Shown: piece after piece, positions 35,558 through 44,796 of the stretch | Layout: the number at the start of each line of letters is the position of its first letter | Position numbering within the stretch: the stretch's first letter is position 1 | Assembly: GCF_001911425.1 (NCBI RefSeq) | Contig: NZ_MPPL01000001.1 | Span: 2,212,648 to 2,276,647, forward strand | Length of the DNA: 64,000 nucleotides | Direction of reading: 5' to 3' | Source: Mucilaginibacter polytrichastri | GTDB lineage: Bacteria > Bacteroidota > Bacteroidia > Sphingobacteriales > Sphingobacteriaceae | The notes under the pieces: generated by a model | The model's database searches: none | What the model saw: only the letters and a program-made list of their open reading frames with translations | What the model was told of the DNA's origin: nothing | Program-made: the position numbers and the translations under genes

Positions 35558-35598
35558 CAGTTAGCGGCAATGTTTAATGCAGTTAGCAGCTATGTTTA
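35556..35598. repeat. 22-bp imperfect tandem direct repeat
   Basis: TGCAGTTAGC-ggca-ATGTTTA at 35556-35576 and again at 35578-35598 with three mismatches. The second copy contains the stop codon of the aldo-keto reductase. Confidence 0.6.
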
Positions 35599-36585
35599 GC
35601 TATTGTCTACCATCTTAAAAGCAGATTCATCATAGCGTGCTCCGGTGTTTGGATATTTAGCCAGCAGCTCGTCTATCTGTGAAAGATTACCTGTTGATAA
35701 TTCGATATCCGGTGCGCCCGAATTATCTTTCAGTTTGTCGCGCTTCTTAGTGCCGGGTATCGGGATAATATTATCGCCCTGTTTCAGAATCCAGGCCAAA
35801 GCTAATTGAGCAGGGCTGCAGCCAATACTCGCGGCCAGATCGGCAAAGCCCTGGGCCAGCTTTTGGTTATTATCCTGATATTCTTCCTGATAACGGGGTA
35901 ATTTTTTACGGAAATCATTATCCGCCAAAGTACTTAAGTTTAAGGTATTGGTCATTAATCCCCGCGCTAAGGGGCTAAAGGGCACAAAGGCTATACCCAG
36001 CTCTTTGCAAGTTGGCAAAACGCTCTCTTCTACATCTCTAGTTAACAACGAATACTCGCTTTGTACCGCACTAATAGGGTGTATAGCATGTGCTTTACGG
36101 ATAGAATTTGCCGAAGCCTCCGACAGGCCCAAATAACGTATTTTGCCTTCTTTCACCAGTTCGCCCATGGCACCAACCATTTCTTCAACCGGTACGTTGG
36201 GATCAATGCGGTGTGCGTAGTATAAATCAATTACATCTGTCTTCAACCGCTTCAAGCTGGCTTCTACCGCTGTTTTCATGTAAGCAGGAGAACCATCGAA
36301 CACCATATTGCTGCCGTTACTACCTTCGCGCTGGGTAAAGCCAAACTTGGTGGCAATAAATATTTTATCGCGGTTGGGTACCAATACATTCGAGATCAGT
36401 TCTTCATTTTTACCGCTGCCATAAACATCGGCTGTATCCCAAAAGTTAATACCCAGGTCAAGGGCATAATTTAAGGTTGCAATTGATTCTTTATCATCAG
36501 GCACGCCATAAGCATGGCTCATGCTCATGCAGCCCAGGCCTATGGCCGAAAGCTTTTCTCCATTTCCAAAATTTCTGTATTTCAT
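35596..36585 (-). CDS. Aldo/keto reductase
   Basis: 329 residues from ATG 36585 (MKYRNFGNGEKLSAIGLGCM). The catalytic tetrad is visible: Asp in FWDTADVYGSGKNEE, Tyr of DVYG, Lys in IATKFGF and His in LYYAHRID. The C-terminal IIPIPGTKKRDKL binds the NADPH adenine side. This group (AKR13-like) reduces aldehydes. It is divergent from kaiC, with 234 bases between the starts. Confidence 0.93.
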   Translation of the reverse strand: MKYRNFGNGEKLSAIGLGCMSMSHAYGVPDDKESIATLNYALDLGINFWDTADVYGSGKNEELISNVLVPNRDKIFIATKFGFTQREGSNGSNMVFDGSPAYMKTAVEASLKRLKTDVIDLYYAHRIDPNVPVEEMVGAMGELVKEGKIRYLGLSEASANSIRKAHAIHPISAVQSEYSLLTRDVEESVLPTCKELGIAFVPFSPLARGLMTNTLNLSTLADNDFRKKLPRYQEEYQDNNQKLAQGFADLAASIGCSPAQLALAWILKQGDNIIPIPGTKKRDKLKDNSGAPDIELSTGNLSQIDELLAKYPNTGARYDESAFKMVDNS

Positions 36586-36819
36586 ATCAGTTGGTAAATT
36601 GTAAATCAAATGTATAGGCAACAACCCATAATCAAATCAGTTTAATGTAATAAGTATGGTGATGGTTTAATATGGAGTAATTTTAAAAAACACTTTAACC
36701 GCTTTTTAGTTTATTAACCTATCAGTCGTTATAAATAATACACTCCACAAACAAGCACAAAGTTTAATTAGTAATAAAATTAATTACTAAATTACATTAG
36801 TAATTTCATCATATTGATT
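36586..36819. promoter_or_regulatory. Divergent promoter region with ATTAGTAAT array upstream of kaiC
   Basis: The last 60 bases before kaiC carry a 9-mer in alternating orientation: ATTAGTAAT at 36767-36775, its complement-type ATTACTAA at 36783-36790, and ATTAGTAAT at 36796-36804. AATTACTAA and TTAGTAATT make a perfect 9-bp inverted repeat (36782-36790/36797-36805). A palindromic repressor or activator site is inferred. It is close to where the kaiC promoter should lie (TAATTTCA at 36801 resembles a -7 box). Confidence 0.5.
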
Positions 36820-38571
36820 ATGCCCTCTAAAAAAACCCTATTAACCCCCAAGCAGCCATTACACGAGCTTACTAAAACACTAACAGGTATTACCGGATTA
36901 GATGAAATTACAATGGGCGGCCTGCCAACCGGCAGACCGACTTTAATATGCGGTAGTGCCGGTTGTGGAAAAACCTTAATGTCGCTAGAATTTATTGTGA
37001 GGGGTGCTTTAGAATTTAATGAACCCGGCGTTTTTATAGCCTTTGAAGAAAAAGCAGATGAGCTGGCTACTAACGTAGCCTCATTAGGGTTTGATCTTAA
37101 TGAACTTCAGCAGAAAAATAAAATTAAAATTGATTATATACACGTAGACCGAAGCGAAATTGAAGAAACCGGCGAGTACGATCTCGAAGGTTTATTTATT
37201 CGTTTAAATTACGCCATTGATAGCATTGGTGCCAAGCGCGTTGTATTAGACACTATCGAAAATCTATTTTCGGGGCTTACCAACCTGGCGATATTACGTG
37301 CCGAACTTCGCAGGCTATTTCAATGGTTAAAGAATAAGGGGGTTACCGCAATTATTACCGGCGAGAGAGGTGAAAAAACACTAACCCGCCAGGGATTAGA
37401 AGAATATGTGTCTGATTGTGTTATACTCTTGGATCATCGTATTATCGACCAGATATCAACCCGCCGGTTACGTGTTGTAAAATACCGCGGCACAACCCAT
37501 GGTACCAATGAGTATCCTTTTTTAATTGATGAAGAAGGAATATCTGTATTGCCGGTAACATCGTTAAAATTAGATAAACCAGTTTCATCAGACAGGTTTT
37601 CGTCGGGCATACCTGCGCTTGATAAGATGCTGAGCAAAGGAGGCTTCTTCCGTGGCAGCAGCATTTTAGTTTCGGGCACGGCAGGTACCGGTAAAACCAG
37701 TATAGCAGCCAGTTTTTGTAATGAGGCCTGCGCACGCGGCGAAAAAAGTTTATTCTTTGCGTTCGAAGAGTCTCCTACCCAAATTATACGCAATATGCGC
37801 TCTATTGGTATAGATTTGCAAAACCATGTTGATACCGGACTGTTGCAATTTTATGCATCACGCCCAACTTTGTATGGTTTAGAGATGCACTTGGTTGCTA
37901 TGCATAAAGCAATTAAGAAATTTAAACCTAAAGTAGTTATTTTAGACCCGATAACTAACTTAATTACAGTTGGTTCTGTAAGTGAGGTAAAATCGATGCT
38001 GGTTAGGTTGATAGACTTTTTACAGGACGAGCAAATTACGGTAATGTTTACAGCCTTGTCTTTAAACACAGTTGTAAACGAACAAACAGATGAAGGGGTA
38101 TCATCATTGGTTGATGCGTGGCTATTGATTAGAGATATTGAGATGAACGGCGAGCGTAACCGTGGTTTATATATTATGAAATCGCGCGGAATGAAGCACT
38201 CTAACCAGGTACGGGAATTTTTAATTTCTGATGAAGGGCTAAATCTGATCGATGTTTACATAGGGCCGGATGGTATACTTACCGGCTCTGCCCGCGAGGC
38301 GCAAATGCTGCTCGAAGAAACAGGACATGTTTTACATAGCCATGCCATAGGTGTTAAAGACAGCGAGTTACTGCGGAGACGTAAAATACTGGAATCGAAA
38401 ATAGACAGTCTTAAATCGGAATTTGAGTCGACCGAGGCTGAATTGAACAAATCTTATATAGAAGAGGCGATTAAAAAAGACGTAATGGAACAAAACCGTG
38501 AGAAACTTACCACTTTAAGAGGTAAAGAATTAGGCACGATTAAAAGTAAAAATAAAAAAAGTAAAAAATAG
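36820..38571 (+). CDS. kaiC: KaiC-like circadian-clock family ATPase with two RecA-like domains
   Basis: 583 residues. Domain CI (~20-245) has Walker A GSAGCGKT at 45-52, the catalytic pair Glu76-Glu77 (FEE) and Walker [10 protein letters not shown]. Domain CII (~250-475) has Walker A GTAGTGKT at 286-293, Glu316-Glu317 and [10 protein letters not shown]. In CII, the segment TDEGVSS aligns with the Thr426/Ser431/Thr432 phosphosites of cyanobacterial KaiC, here Thr423, Ser428 and Ser429. The C-terminal ~100 residues are an extended charged coiled-coil instead of the short KaiA-binding tail. The start at 36820 is preferred over the upstream TTG at 36814. The gene overlaps the first kaiB by one base. 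Function as a timer or switch is inferred. Confidence 0.95.
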   Translation: MPSKKTLLTPKQPLHELTKTLTGITGLDEITMGGLPTGRPTLICGSAGCGKTLMSLEFIVRGALEFNEPGVFIAFEEKADELATNVASLGFDLNELQQKNKIKIDYIHVDRSEIEETGEYDLEGLFIRLNYAIDSIGAKRVVLDTIENLFSGLTNLAILRAELRRLFQWLKNKGVTAIITGERGEKTLTRQGLEEYVSDCVILLDHRIIDQISTRRLRVVKYRGTTHGTNEYPFLIDEEGISVLPVTSLKLDKPVSSDRFSSGIPALDKMLSKGGFFRGSSILVSGTAGTGKTSIAASFCNEACARGEKSLFFAFEESPTQIIRNMRSIGIDLQNHVDTGLLQFYASRPTLYGLEMHLVAMHKAIKKFKPKVVILDPITNLITVGSVSEVKSMLVRLIDFLQDEQITVMFTALSLNTVVNEQTDEGVSSLVDAWLLIRDIEMNGERNRGLYIMKSRGMKHSNQVREFLISDEGLNLIDVYIGPDGILTGSAREAQMLLEETGHVLHSHAIGVKDSELLRRRKILESKIDSLKSEFESTEAELNKSYIEEAIKKDVMEQNREKLTTLRGKELGTIKSKNKKSKK

Positions 38572-38858
38572 TGGGCAAAGCATACGAACTAAGATTATAC
38601 GTAGCAGGTAAAACAGTAAAATCTGTAACTGCACTAAATAATCTTAAAAAATATTGTGAAGAACATTTGAAGGGCCAATATAGCATTGAGGTAATCGATC
38701 TGCTACTGCACCCACAGTTGGCAGAAGGCGACCAGATATTGGCCATACCTACCCTTGTTAAAAAAGTACCAGAACCGGTACGTAAAATAATAGGTGATCT
38801 ATCCAACGAAGAAAAAGTATTGGTAGGCTTGGATATCCGCGCAAAAAAAATAGTGTAA
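38571..38858 (+). CDS. kaiB: KaiB-like protein 1
   Basis: 95 residues with a GTG start whose G is the last base of the kaiC stop (TAGTG), so translation is coupled. The thioredoxin-like fold shows [21 protein letters not shown], then [47 protein letters not shown] and the PxPxRxxxGDL motif are KaiB hallmarks. In cyanobacteria KaiB binds the CI ring of KaiC in a fold-switched state; binding here is inferred from the operon. Confidence 0.94.
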   Translation: MGKAYELRLYVAGKTVKSVTALNNLKKYCEEHLKGQYSIEVIDLLLHPQLAEGDQILAIPTLVKKVPEPVRKIIGDLSNEEKVLVGLDIRAKKIV

Positions 38859-38871
38859 CGAAAAAATTAAC

Positions 38872-39183
38872 ATGTCAAATAAGCGCGATGCTATTAATTG
38901 GGATACCACAGAAGATGAGATTTACGAACTGCGATTGTTTGTAACCGGCACCTCCCCCACATCTGTAAGAGCAATTAATAACCTCCATGTTATTTTAGAA
39001 CAGCATTTAAAAGGTAGGTACGAACTGGAAATTATTGACGTTTACCAGCAGCCTTTATTAGCAACAAGCGAAGATATATCGGCAATACCTGTATTAGTAA
39101 AAAAAGCCCCCAGCCCGGTGCGAAGGTTGGTTGGGGATATGTCTGACACAAACAAGGTACTTCGCGGCCTTGGTTTATTGTAA
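38872..39183 (+). CDS. kaiB: KaiB-like protein 2
   Basis: 103 residues, with about 16 extra N-terminal residues (MSNKRDAINWDTTEDEI) before the KaiB core (YELRLFVTGTSPTSVRAINNLHVILEQHLKGRYELEIIDV). The core ends AIPVLVKKAPSPVRRLVGDMSDTNKVLRGLG. It is clearly divergent from the first KaiB, so the pair is old rather than a fresh copy. It lies 13 bases after kaiB1 and 12 bases before the kinase. It may have a different partner, such as the kinase. Confidence 0.93.
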   Translation: MSNKRDAINWDTTEDEIYELRLFVTGTSPTSVRAINNLHVILEQHLKGRYELEIIDVYQQPLLATSEDISAIPVLVKKAPSPVRRLVGDMSDTNKVLRGLGLL

Positions 39184-39195
39184 ATCCGTTGTATT

Positions 39196-40935
39196 TTGGA
39201 GAATACAAAATCATACCAGGATCTTTTAAATGAGCTGAAAGTTTTGCAGCTCGAAATGGAGGAAATGCGCTATCGTTTAGAGGAGGCGACAGACACCATC
39301 GAAGCCATTAGAACTGGTGAAGTTGATGCTTTAATTGTTAACGACGGCGACGGCCACCAGTTATACACCCTAAAAAACGCTGACCAAACCTACCGGATCT
39401 TTATTGAGCAGATGACTGAAGGTGCGGTTACCCTTAACGAAACAGGACAAATATTATACAGCAATTCGCAATTTGCACAACTAATTAACTTACCGCTTGA
39501 GAAGGTTACCGGTAAATCTTTCTTTAAATTTATTTCTGAAGATTGCCAGGAAGAATGCGAATCGCTGATAACAAAAGCATGGAAGGGTAATACCAAAGGT
39601 GAACTATCCCTTTTAACCAATAACGCCCATAAAATTCCAGCTTTGCTTTCTTTAAAAACACTCGACCTGGAAGAAGGCTTGTCGCTAAGCGTTATCATTA
39701 CAGATTTAACAGAGCAAAAAGAAACGCAGCAGCTGTTAGAGCAACAGAATGCAGAGCTGGAAGAAGCGCAAGAAATAGCCCATAACTTAAATGCCAACCT
39801 CGAAAATACTGTTAAAGAACGTACCCGTGAACTCGAACTCAACATTGAGCAAAAAACTATAATAGAAGAAAACCTGCGTGGAAACCAGCAACGCCTGCAA
39901 AGTATATTAGATACCATGGCCGAGGGTGTGGGTATTGTTGAAACCGATGGTAAACTGATTTACGCCAACCCCATGGCACAGACTATTTTTGGTATTAGAG
40001 AAGGAGAAACCGGCTTGTTCTCGGCAGATAATCCTAAATGGCAAAACTTACATATAGATGGTTCGCCATTATTGGATCAAGACCATCCGATGGCTATTAT
40101 GCTGGCTACCCAAAAGGCAATTTACGACCAGGAAATTTCAATCCAATTTCCTGATAAAGAGCGTGTATATGTATCTATTAACGCAGCCCCTCTTATAGAT
40201 TTTAACGGTAAATTAAATGGTGGCGTTGTTACCTTCACAGATGTAACCGCTCGCAGAAAAACGATTCAGCAAAAAGACGATTTCATCAGTATTGCGAGCC
40301 ACGAGTTAAAAACACCGGTAACCAGCCTTAAAGCATCCATACAACTATTGGGCCGAATGAAGGACAACCCTTCTCCCCTGATATTAACCAAATTAATTGA
40401 ACAGTCTGGCAGAAGCCTGGAGCGGTTAAATAACTTAATTAATGATTTGCTAAACGTAAATCGCATTACGCACGGCCAACTGCAACTACGTAAAAAGGAA
40501 TTTTTTATTAGCGACATGATCAACAGCAGTTCCCATCATTTGCGCACTACAGGCACGCATCGCATAGATCTACAAGGCGATTTAAACTTACAGATCTATG
40601 CAGATGAGCAACGTATAGATCAGGTTGTGGTAAACTTTTTAAATAATGCTGTAAAGTATGCGCCAAATTCGACAGAGATAGCTATCTCGGCTCAAAAATT
40701 GGTTGATCATATAAAAATTTCTGTGAAGGATAACGGCCCTGGAATTTTACCCGAAAAAATCCCTCATCTGTTTGACCGCTACTATCGCGCAGACCATAGC
40801 GGAACGCAATTTTCTGGCCTGGGGTTAGGATTGTATATCAGCGCCGAGATTATAAAACGCCATGGAGGCGAAATTGGTGTAAATAGCGAATTGGGAAAAG
40901 GCAGTACCTTCTGGTTCACGCTACCAATTAAGTAA
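39196..40935 (+). CDS. PAS-domain sensor histidine kinase of the kai operon
   Basis: 579 residues with a TTG start (ttggagaat), the only start that keeps the N-terminal coiled coil. Residues 1-60 are a coiled coil, PAS1 ~65-175, a long coiled coil ~175-235, PAS2 ~232-352, then HisKA with the phospho-acceptor His369 in ASHELKTP. The HATPase has NFLNNAVKYAP, DNGPGI and GLGLGLY. It lacks membrane segments, so it is cytoplasmic. It also lacks the KaiB-like sensor domain of cyanobacterial SasA, and no response regulator follows. It is the likely output or input kinase of the KaiC/KaiB pair. Confidence 0.93.
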   Translation: MENTKSYQDLLNELKVLQLEMEEMRYRLEEATDTIEAIRTGEVDALIVNDGDGHQLYTLKNADQTYRIFIEQMTEGAVTLNETGQILYSNSQFAQLINLPLEKVTGKSFFKFISEDCQEECESLITKAWKGNTKGELSLLTNNAHKIPALLSLKTLDLEEGLSLSVIITDLTEQKETQQLLEQQNAELEEAQEIAHNLNANLENTVKERTRELELNIEQKTIIEENLRGNQQRLQSILDTMAEGVGIVETDGKLIYANPMAQTIFGIREGETGLFSADNPKWQNLHIDGSPLLDQDHPMAIMLATQKAIYDQEISIQFPDKERVYVSINAAPLIDFNGKLNGGVVTFTDVTARRKTIQQKDDFISIASHELKTPVTSLKASIQLLGRMKDNPSPLILTKLIEQSGRSLERLNNLINDLLNVNRITHGQLQLRKKEFFISDMINSSSHHLRTTGTHRIDLQGDLNLQIYADEQRIDQVVVNFLNNAVKYAPNSTEIAISAQKLVDHIKISVKDNGPGILPEKIPHLFDRYYRADHSGTQFSGLGLGLYISAEIIKRHGGEIGVNSELGKGSTFWFTLPIK

Positions 40936-40964
40936 TGCATCTTGAACAAGAAATTTCAAAATCC

Positions 40965-41019
40965 TCAAAAACAAAAAAGCCGAAGAAATCAAACCGTAAT
41001 TTGATCACCTCAGCTTTTC
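40965..41019. terminator. Weak terminator-like hairpin after the kai operon
   Basis: AAAAAAGCCGAAG-AAATCAAA and TTTGATCACCTCAGCTTTT can form an imperfect stem, with a 6-bp ATCAAA/TTTGAT core and AAAAGC/GCTTTT ends. It separates the convergent kinase and DUF6252-type lipoprotein genes. Imperfect, so only tentative. Confidence 0.4.
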
Positions 41020-41037
41020 TGATGAAAATATTTTTGC

Positions 41038-41604
41038 TTAGTTGGTTACCGCTTTGTATGTATAAGGCAAGGTGGTTAACTGCCCGGTTGCTATCTGTGC
41101 AACACTGATAGATACCACATTGCCACTGTTATCATAAATAGTATTGCTGGAAACAAAATTGAATGTGCCTGTTAAAGTCTTTTTAACAGTATCAATAGAT
41201 GCAATAATAATTTGCTGAGAACCATTTTTAGTGGTACCAAATGGGGTATACACATATGCACCGCTTGAGTTCTTTTGCAGGGTGCTATAATCAAACGTAG
41301 CATTTGATGTATAGGTACCTATCGGAAAATTATTGCCGGCGGCAGAATTTGTGTTGGTTATGGCCATGGTAACCTGCTCTTGCGCATGTGTTGCACTACA
41401 GGTTAACACCCTGGTTTTGGTGGTTGGGTTGTAAGTAACTACTGCACTCAGGGTATCTTTAGGAGCCCAAAGTGTGCCATCAATGTAAGCCTGAAAAGCC
41501 GAAATGGGCGCTGTAGTTGTAGTGGATGCTGTAACGCCGTCTTTTTTACAGCTTTGGATCAGAAATGCACAAAAAACAAGTAGAAGGGTATATTTTATTT
41601 TCAT
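41038..41604 (-). CDS. DUF6252-type lipoprotein
   Basis: 188 residues with lipobox LIQSCKKDG (Cys near residue 19). The region from FQAYIDGTLWAPKDTLSAVVTY onward follows the DUF6252 pattern of Bacteroidota: an N-terminal W-x-P segment, beta-sandwich strands and the C-terminal LTGTFNFVSSNTIYDNSGNVVSISVAQIATGQL. No catalytic residues. It is a surface or periplasmic lipoprotein of unknown function. Confidence 0.75.
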   Translation of the reverse strand: MKIKYTLLLVFCAFLIQSCKKDGVTASTTTTAPISAFQAYIDGTLWAPKDTLSAVVTYNPTTKTRVLTCSATHAQEQVTMAITNTNSAAGNNFPIGTYTSNATFDYSTLQKNSSGAYVYTPFGTTKNGSQQIIIASIDTVKKTLTGTFNFVSSNTIYDNSGNVVSISVAQIATGQLTTLPYTYKAVTN

Positions 41605-41795
41605 CTGCGAAATTTAGCCCAAATTAAAGTCATTTAATTGGTTAAAATATATGATTTCACACATTTTAACATTTGACCTCATTTGGACCCTTTTTTACTG
41701 GGGTTTAACTCCCCTCTAAACGTACTTTTAAACAATATTGTATGCAGCAAAAATAATAAATATTGTTACTGTTTACGGATGATGTGCGATAATTA

Positions 41796-42224
41796 TTAAG
41801 GCAGTTTAACTTTGTAAACCCTGAAAGGATATTCAACCTTATCTTCCCCATTGTTATACTTAGGCAAACGGTTCATTTGCGAACAGCTAAAGTACAGATA
41901 ACCATCCTTCCCGATACCAAAATAATCCGGCCATATCAGTCGTTCATCTTTAACCAGGAAGTGTACTTTACCATCGGGCGTAACATACTGTATGGCATGG
42001 TCGGGCGAATCGCTGAGGTAAATATTGCCTTTAGCATCAGCTATCATACCGTGGCATATGCCGGTTTCGGCTACCATTTGCACTTTAACAGACAGTGTTG
42101 CATCAGACAATAAACCATTGGCCAGATCGGCAGTTGGTATGCGATAAAGCTTTGTTTGATTAATAGCCCTAAAAAGTGCTGTCGTATTTATAATACTAAT
42201 AAACGATGAATAAGTTTCTGCTTT
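41796..42224 (-). pseudogene. Truncated major royal jelly/yellow-like protein (beta-propeller) remnant
   Basis: The minus-strand frame is open from ~42224 to the stop at 41796. It reads TALFRAINQTKLYRIPTADL, then GICHGMIADAKGNIYLSDSP and WPDYFGIGKDGYLYFSCSQM, with C-terminal YPFRVYKVKLP. This matches the last blades of the Bacteroidota MRJP/yellow family (gluconolactonase-like propeller). About two thirds of the protein, including the signal peptide, is missing, and the frame begins at a stop with no suitable start. Confidence 0.75.
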
Positions 42225-42250
42225 TTAATAGCAATAGCATCACATGCCTG

Positions 42251-44692
42251 TTAATTCTTCACCCTGCTTTGTTCGCTTTCGGCACCGTTGGCATTGTGCT
42301 TACGCTGGTCTGAGATTGCCTTGCCAAAACGGTAACTTAGGGATAATACAGCCGTACGTGTATCGCTTACATTATGGTAATCGGCACGGGTATTGGCCAG
42401 GTTATTAATAATGCCGCTATTTACCATACTATGAAAAATGTCATTAACAACTAGTTTAAGCGTTGTACTACCCGATAGCTTTTTAGATACGCCGGTGTTT
42501 ACTTTACCGCGTTGCCCTGCAATAAACTGCGCACTGGTAACCTTACTTTGGTATGAGCCGTCCAACTGCCATACCCAGCCGTTGTTGAATTTGAATTGAA
42601 AGGTTGGCCTCACTGAAAAATAAGTCCCCTTGGTATTTAATATCCCGGTGTAGAAATCACTTACTGTGTGGATATTTACCACGTTAGTGAAAACATTAAA
42701 GTTAAGCCACTTATAAAAATCGAACGTAGCATAAACCGAGGCAGCTTTTACGGTAGTAGTACCCAGGTTGCCGGGGCGGCTGTAATAAATGCCGTCAATA
42801 ATTTCTATCGTTTCATCCACATCGTTGCGCGTTTTGCTGTACTCTAATGTGGTAATTATGTTTTTATAGGTGTGGGTTAAATCGATACTGTTTGTGTAAG
42901 AGGGTTTTAGAAAAGGGTTCCCGGTGTAATAGGTAAATTTATCCAGTGGCGATATAAAAGGGTTCAAATCCTGATAATAAGGGCGGTCTATCCTACGGCC
43001 GTAAGTTAAACCGAGTGTTTGCTTGCCTGCACTATCCAGTTTGTACTGTATGTAAAATGTTGGGAACAGCCCATTATAATTGCGCTTAAAGGTCGAATCT
43101 GGTTTCTGCACGTTACCCAATTGGTTTCCGTCAGAAATTGTATTCTCAAAACGTAAACCGGCCTGCAGTGAAATTCTTTTAAAATCTTTAGTGGCATTAA
43201 TGTACCCTGCATTAATGGTTTCCTTGTAAATAAAATGATTGGTCTTATCATAATCGGGCGCGGTAACATTGTTTGTGGTATAAAAATAATCGGCAACGTT
43301 ATCTGTTTTGGTATAGCTTGTTTTACCGCCAACAGACAGCTTAATACCATTATTAAGCGGCTGCGTATAATCTGCCTTGGCCGAATAAATATGGATATTA
43401 GCTGGTAAGCTACCGGTTAGCATATCATTATCTGCCAGTGTGCCGTTTGGCAGGTAGCTGAAATTATTGAAGGTTTGCGCGTTTCCAGAGGTGTAATTCA
43501 GGTAATCTGCATCAACAGTTAATTCCCTTCCTTTTTTGTCATACTCGTGGCGATAATTAAGGTTGATACCGCCATTTTTAAACTTACGATCTTGTGCATT
43601 ATGGGCTATAATAGTAGAATCGAGTACATTTGAGGCATCCATAAATTTGCTGCTATTGAGTACACGTTCGGTACCCGGATTACTTAAACCTGTAAACACG
43701 ATGCCCAAAGTGGTTTTATCTGAGGCATAGTAATCGAGCCCTATTTTGGTAGTATAGCTTTGCGATTTGCGGCGGATAAATGAGTTTTGCAAAAAGTTAG
43801 AAACCGGCTGATTATTATCATCCACAAAATGGCGGTTAATATCCAGATCGTTATAGTTGTTTGAGGTACTGAAGCCCAGGTTACCAAACATATTAAACTT
43901 GTTATCGCGATAGTTGAAGTTGAAGCTATTATTGGTTTTGGCATAATGCCCCTGCGAATAACTTAAATTAACGCCGCCATTAAATCCCTTAGCCTTGCCG
44001 CGTTTAGTTCGAATGTTAATCACTCCCCCATTACCTGCTGCATCATACTTAGCAGGCGGGTTGGTCATCAGTTCTATTTGATCTATGCTTGACGAGGGCA
44101 GCGAACGCAGGTAATTTTCCAGATCTGTGCCAGAAAGGTAGGTTGGCTTTCCATCGATAAAGATCTTTACATTGTTTTTTCCTTGCAGGCTAATGGCGCC
44201 GTTCTGGTCTACAACAACGCCCGGCGATTTTTCCAGTACATTTATAGCCGTTGAGCCTGCATTGCTAATCAGCGCATCGGGGTTAACCACGGTACGGTCA
44301 ATCAGGTGCTCAACTAATGGTTTTTGGCTGCTGATGGTTACTTCTTTCAGCGTGGTTCCGCTTTGCTGAAGCATAATTGCAGGAATGGCAATATCATGTT
44401 CGTCAACCTTAATTACATCGCCTTTATATTTCTGATACCCCATCATGGTTACACTTAACCTGTAATCTCCCTTTTTAATACCCGCTAACTGATACACACC
44501 GCCTGCATCAGCCAAAGCTGTTTTAACCAATACCGAGTCTGCCGATCGGAGCAGGTATACTGTAGCGCCATCCATCGACCTGCTATCGCTACCGGTAATT
44601 TTACCGCTGATTTTGATACCCGTTTGGGCAAAGGCAAAAGTTGATGCAATAGTTATCCATGTGGCTATTAAAGCCGCAATTTTTAGTTTCAT
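42251..44692 (-). CDS. Outer-membrane beta-barrel protein, TonB-receptor-like (OMP_b-brl_3 family)
   Basis: 813 residues: signal peptide (WITIASTFAFAQ), a carboxypeptidase-regulatory-like domain (~27-110; GATVYLLRSADSVLVKTALAD...GDYRLSVTMMGYQKY), a plug (EKSPGVVVDQNGAISLQGKNNVKIFIDGKP), then a barrel. The plug-barrel linker (NPPAKYDAAGNGGVINIRTKRGK) is the family signature. Without a TonB box it is uncertain whether it transports. The position after the M56/BlaI pair resembles many Bacteroidota loci in which those signalling proteins control barrel genes. Confidence 0.9.
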   Translation of the reverse strand: MKLKIAALIATWITIASTFAFAQTGIKISGKITGSDSRSMDGATVYLLRSADSVLVKTALADAGGVYQLAGIKKGDYRLSVTMMGYQKYKGDVIKVDEHDIAIPAIMLQQSGTTLKEVTISSQKPLVEHLIDRTVVNPDALISNAGSTAINVLEKSPGVVVDQNGAISLQGKNNVKIFIDGKPTYLSGTDLENYLRSLPSSSIDQIELMTNPPAKYDAAGNGGVINIRTKRGKAKGFNGGVNLSYSQGHYAKTNNSFNFNYRDNKFNMFGNLGFSTSNNYNDLDINRHFVDDNNQPVSNFLQNSFIRRKSQSYTTKIGLDYYASDKTTLGIVFTGLSNPGTERVLNSSKFMDASNVLDSTIIAHNAQDRKFKNGGINLNYRHEYDKKGRELTVDADYLNYTSGNAQTFNNFSYLPNGTLADNDMLTGSLPANIHIYSAKADYTQPLNNGIKLSVGGKTSYTKTDNVADYFYTTNNVTAPDYDKTNHFIYKETINAGYINATKDFKRISLQAGLRFENTISDGNQLGNVQKPDSTFKRNYNGLFPTFYIQYKLDSAGKQTLGLTYGRRIDRPYYQDLNPFISPLDKFTYYTGNPFLKPSYTNSIDLTHTYKNIITTLEYSKTRNDVDETIEIIDGIYYSRPGNLGTTTVKAASVYATFDFYKWLNFNVFTNVVNIHTVSDFYTGILNTKGTYFSVRPTFQFKFNNGWVWQLDGSYQSKVTSAQFIAGQRGKVNTGVSKKLSGSTTLKLVVNDIFHSMVNSGIINNLANTRADYHNVSDTRTAVLSLSYRFGKAISDQRKHNANGAESEQSRVKN

Positions 44693-44796
44693 AAGGGAAA
44701 TTATTTTAGGTTAAATGTTGATGTGTTTACGAACTTTAAGGGCGTAGCTATCCCGGCTCAGTATTTATGAGTTAATTTTTAACTATGTTATATTTG

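Noticed and set aside
36108..36338. 76-codon plus-strand ORF in the aldo-keto reductase
   Set aside because: Opposite-strand shadow of a well-supported gene.
42961..42980. GGTTCAAATCC, resembling a tRNA T-loop
   Set aside because: It is inside the outer-membrane barrel coding sequence and no cloverleaf can be built around it.
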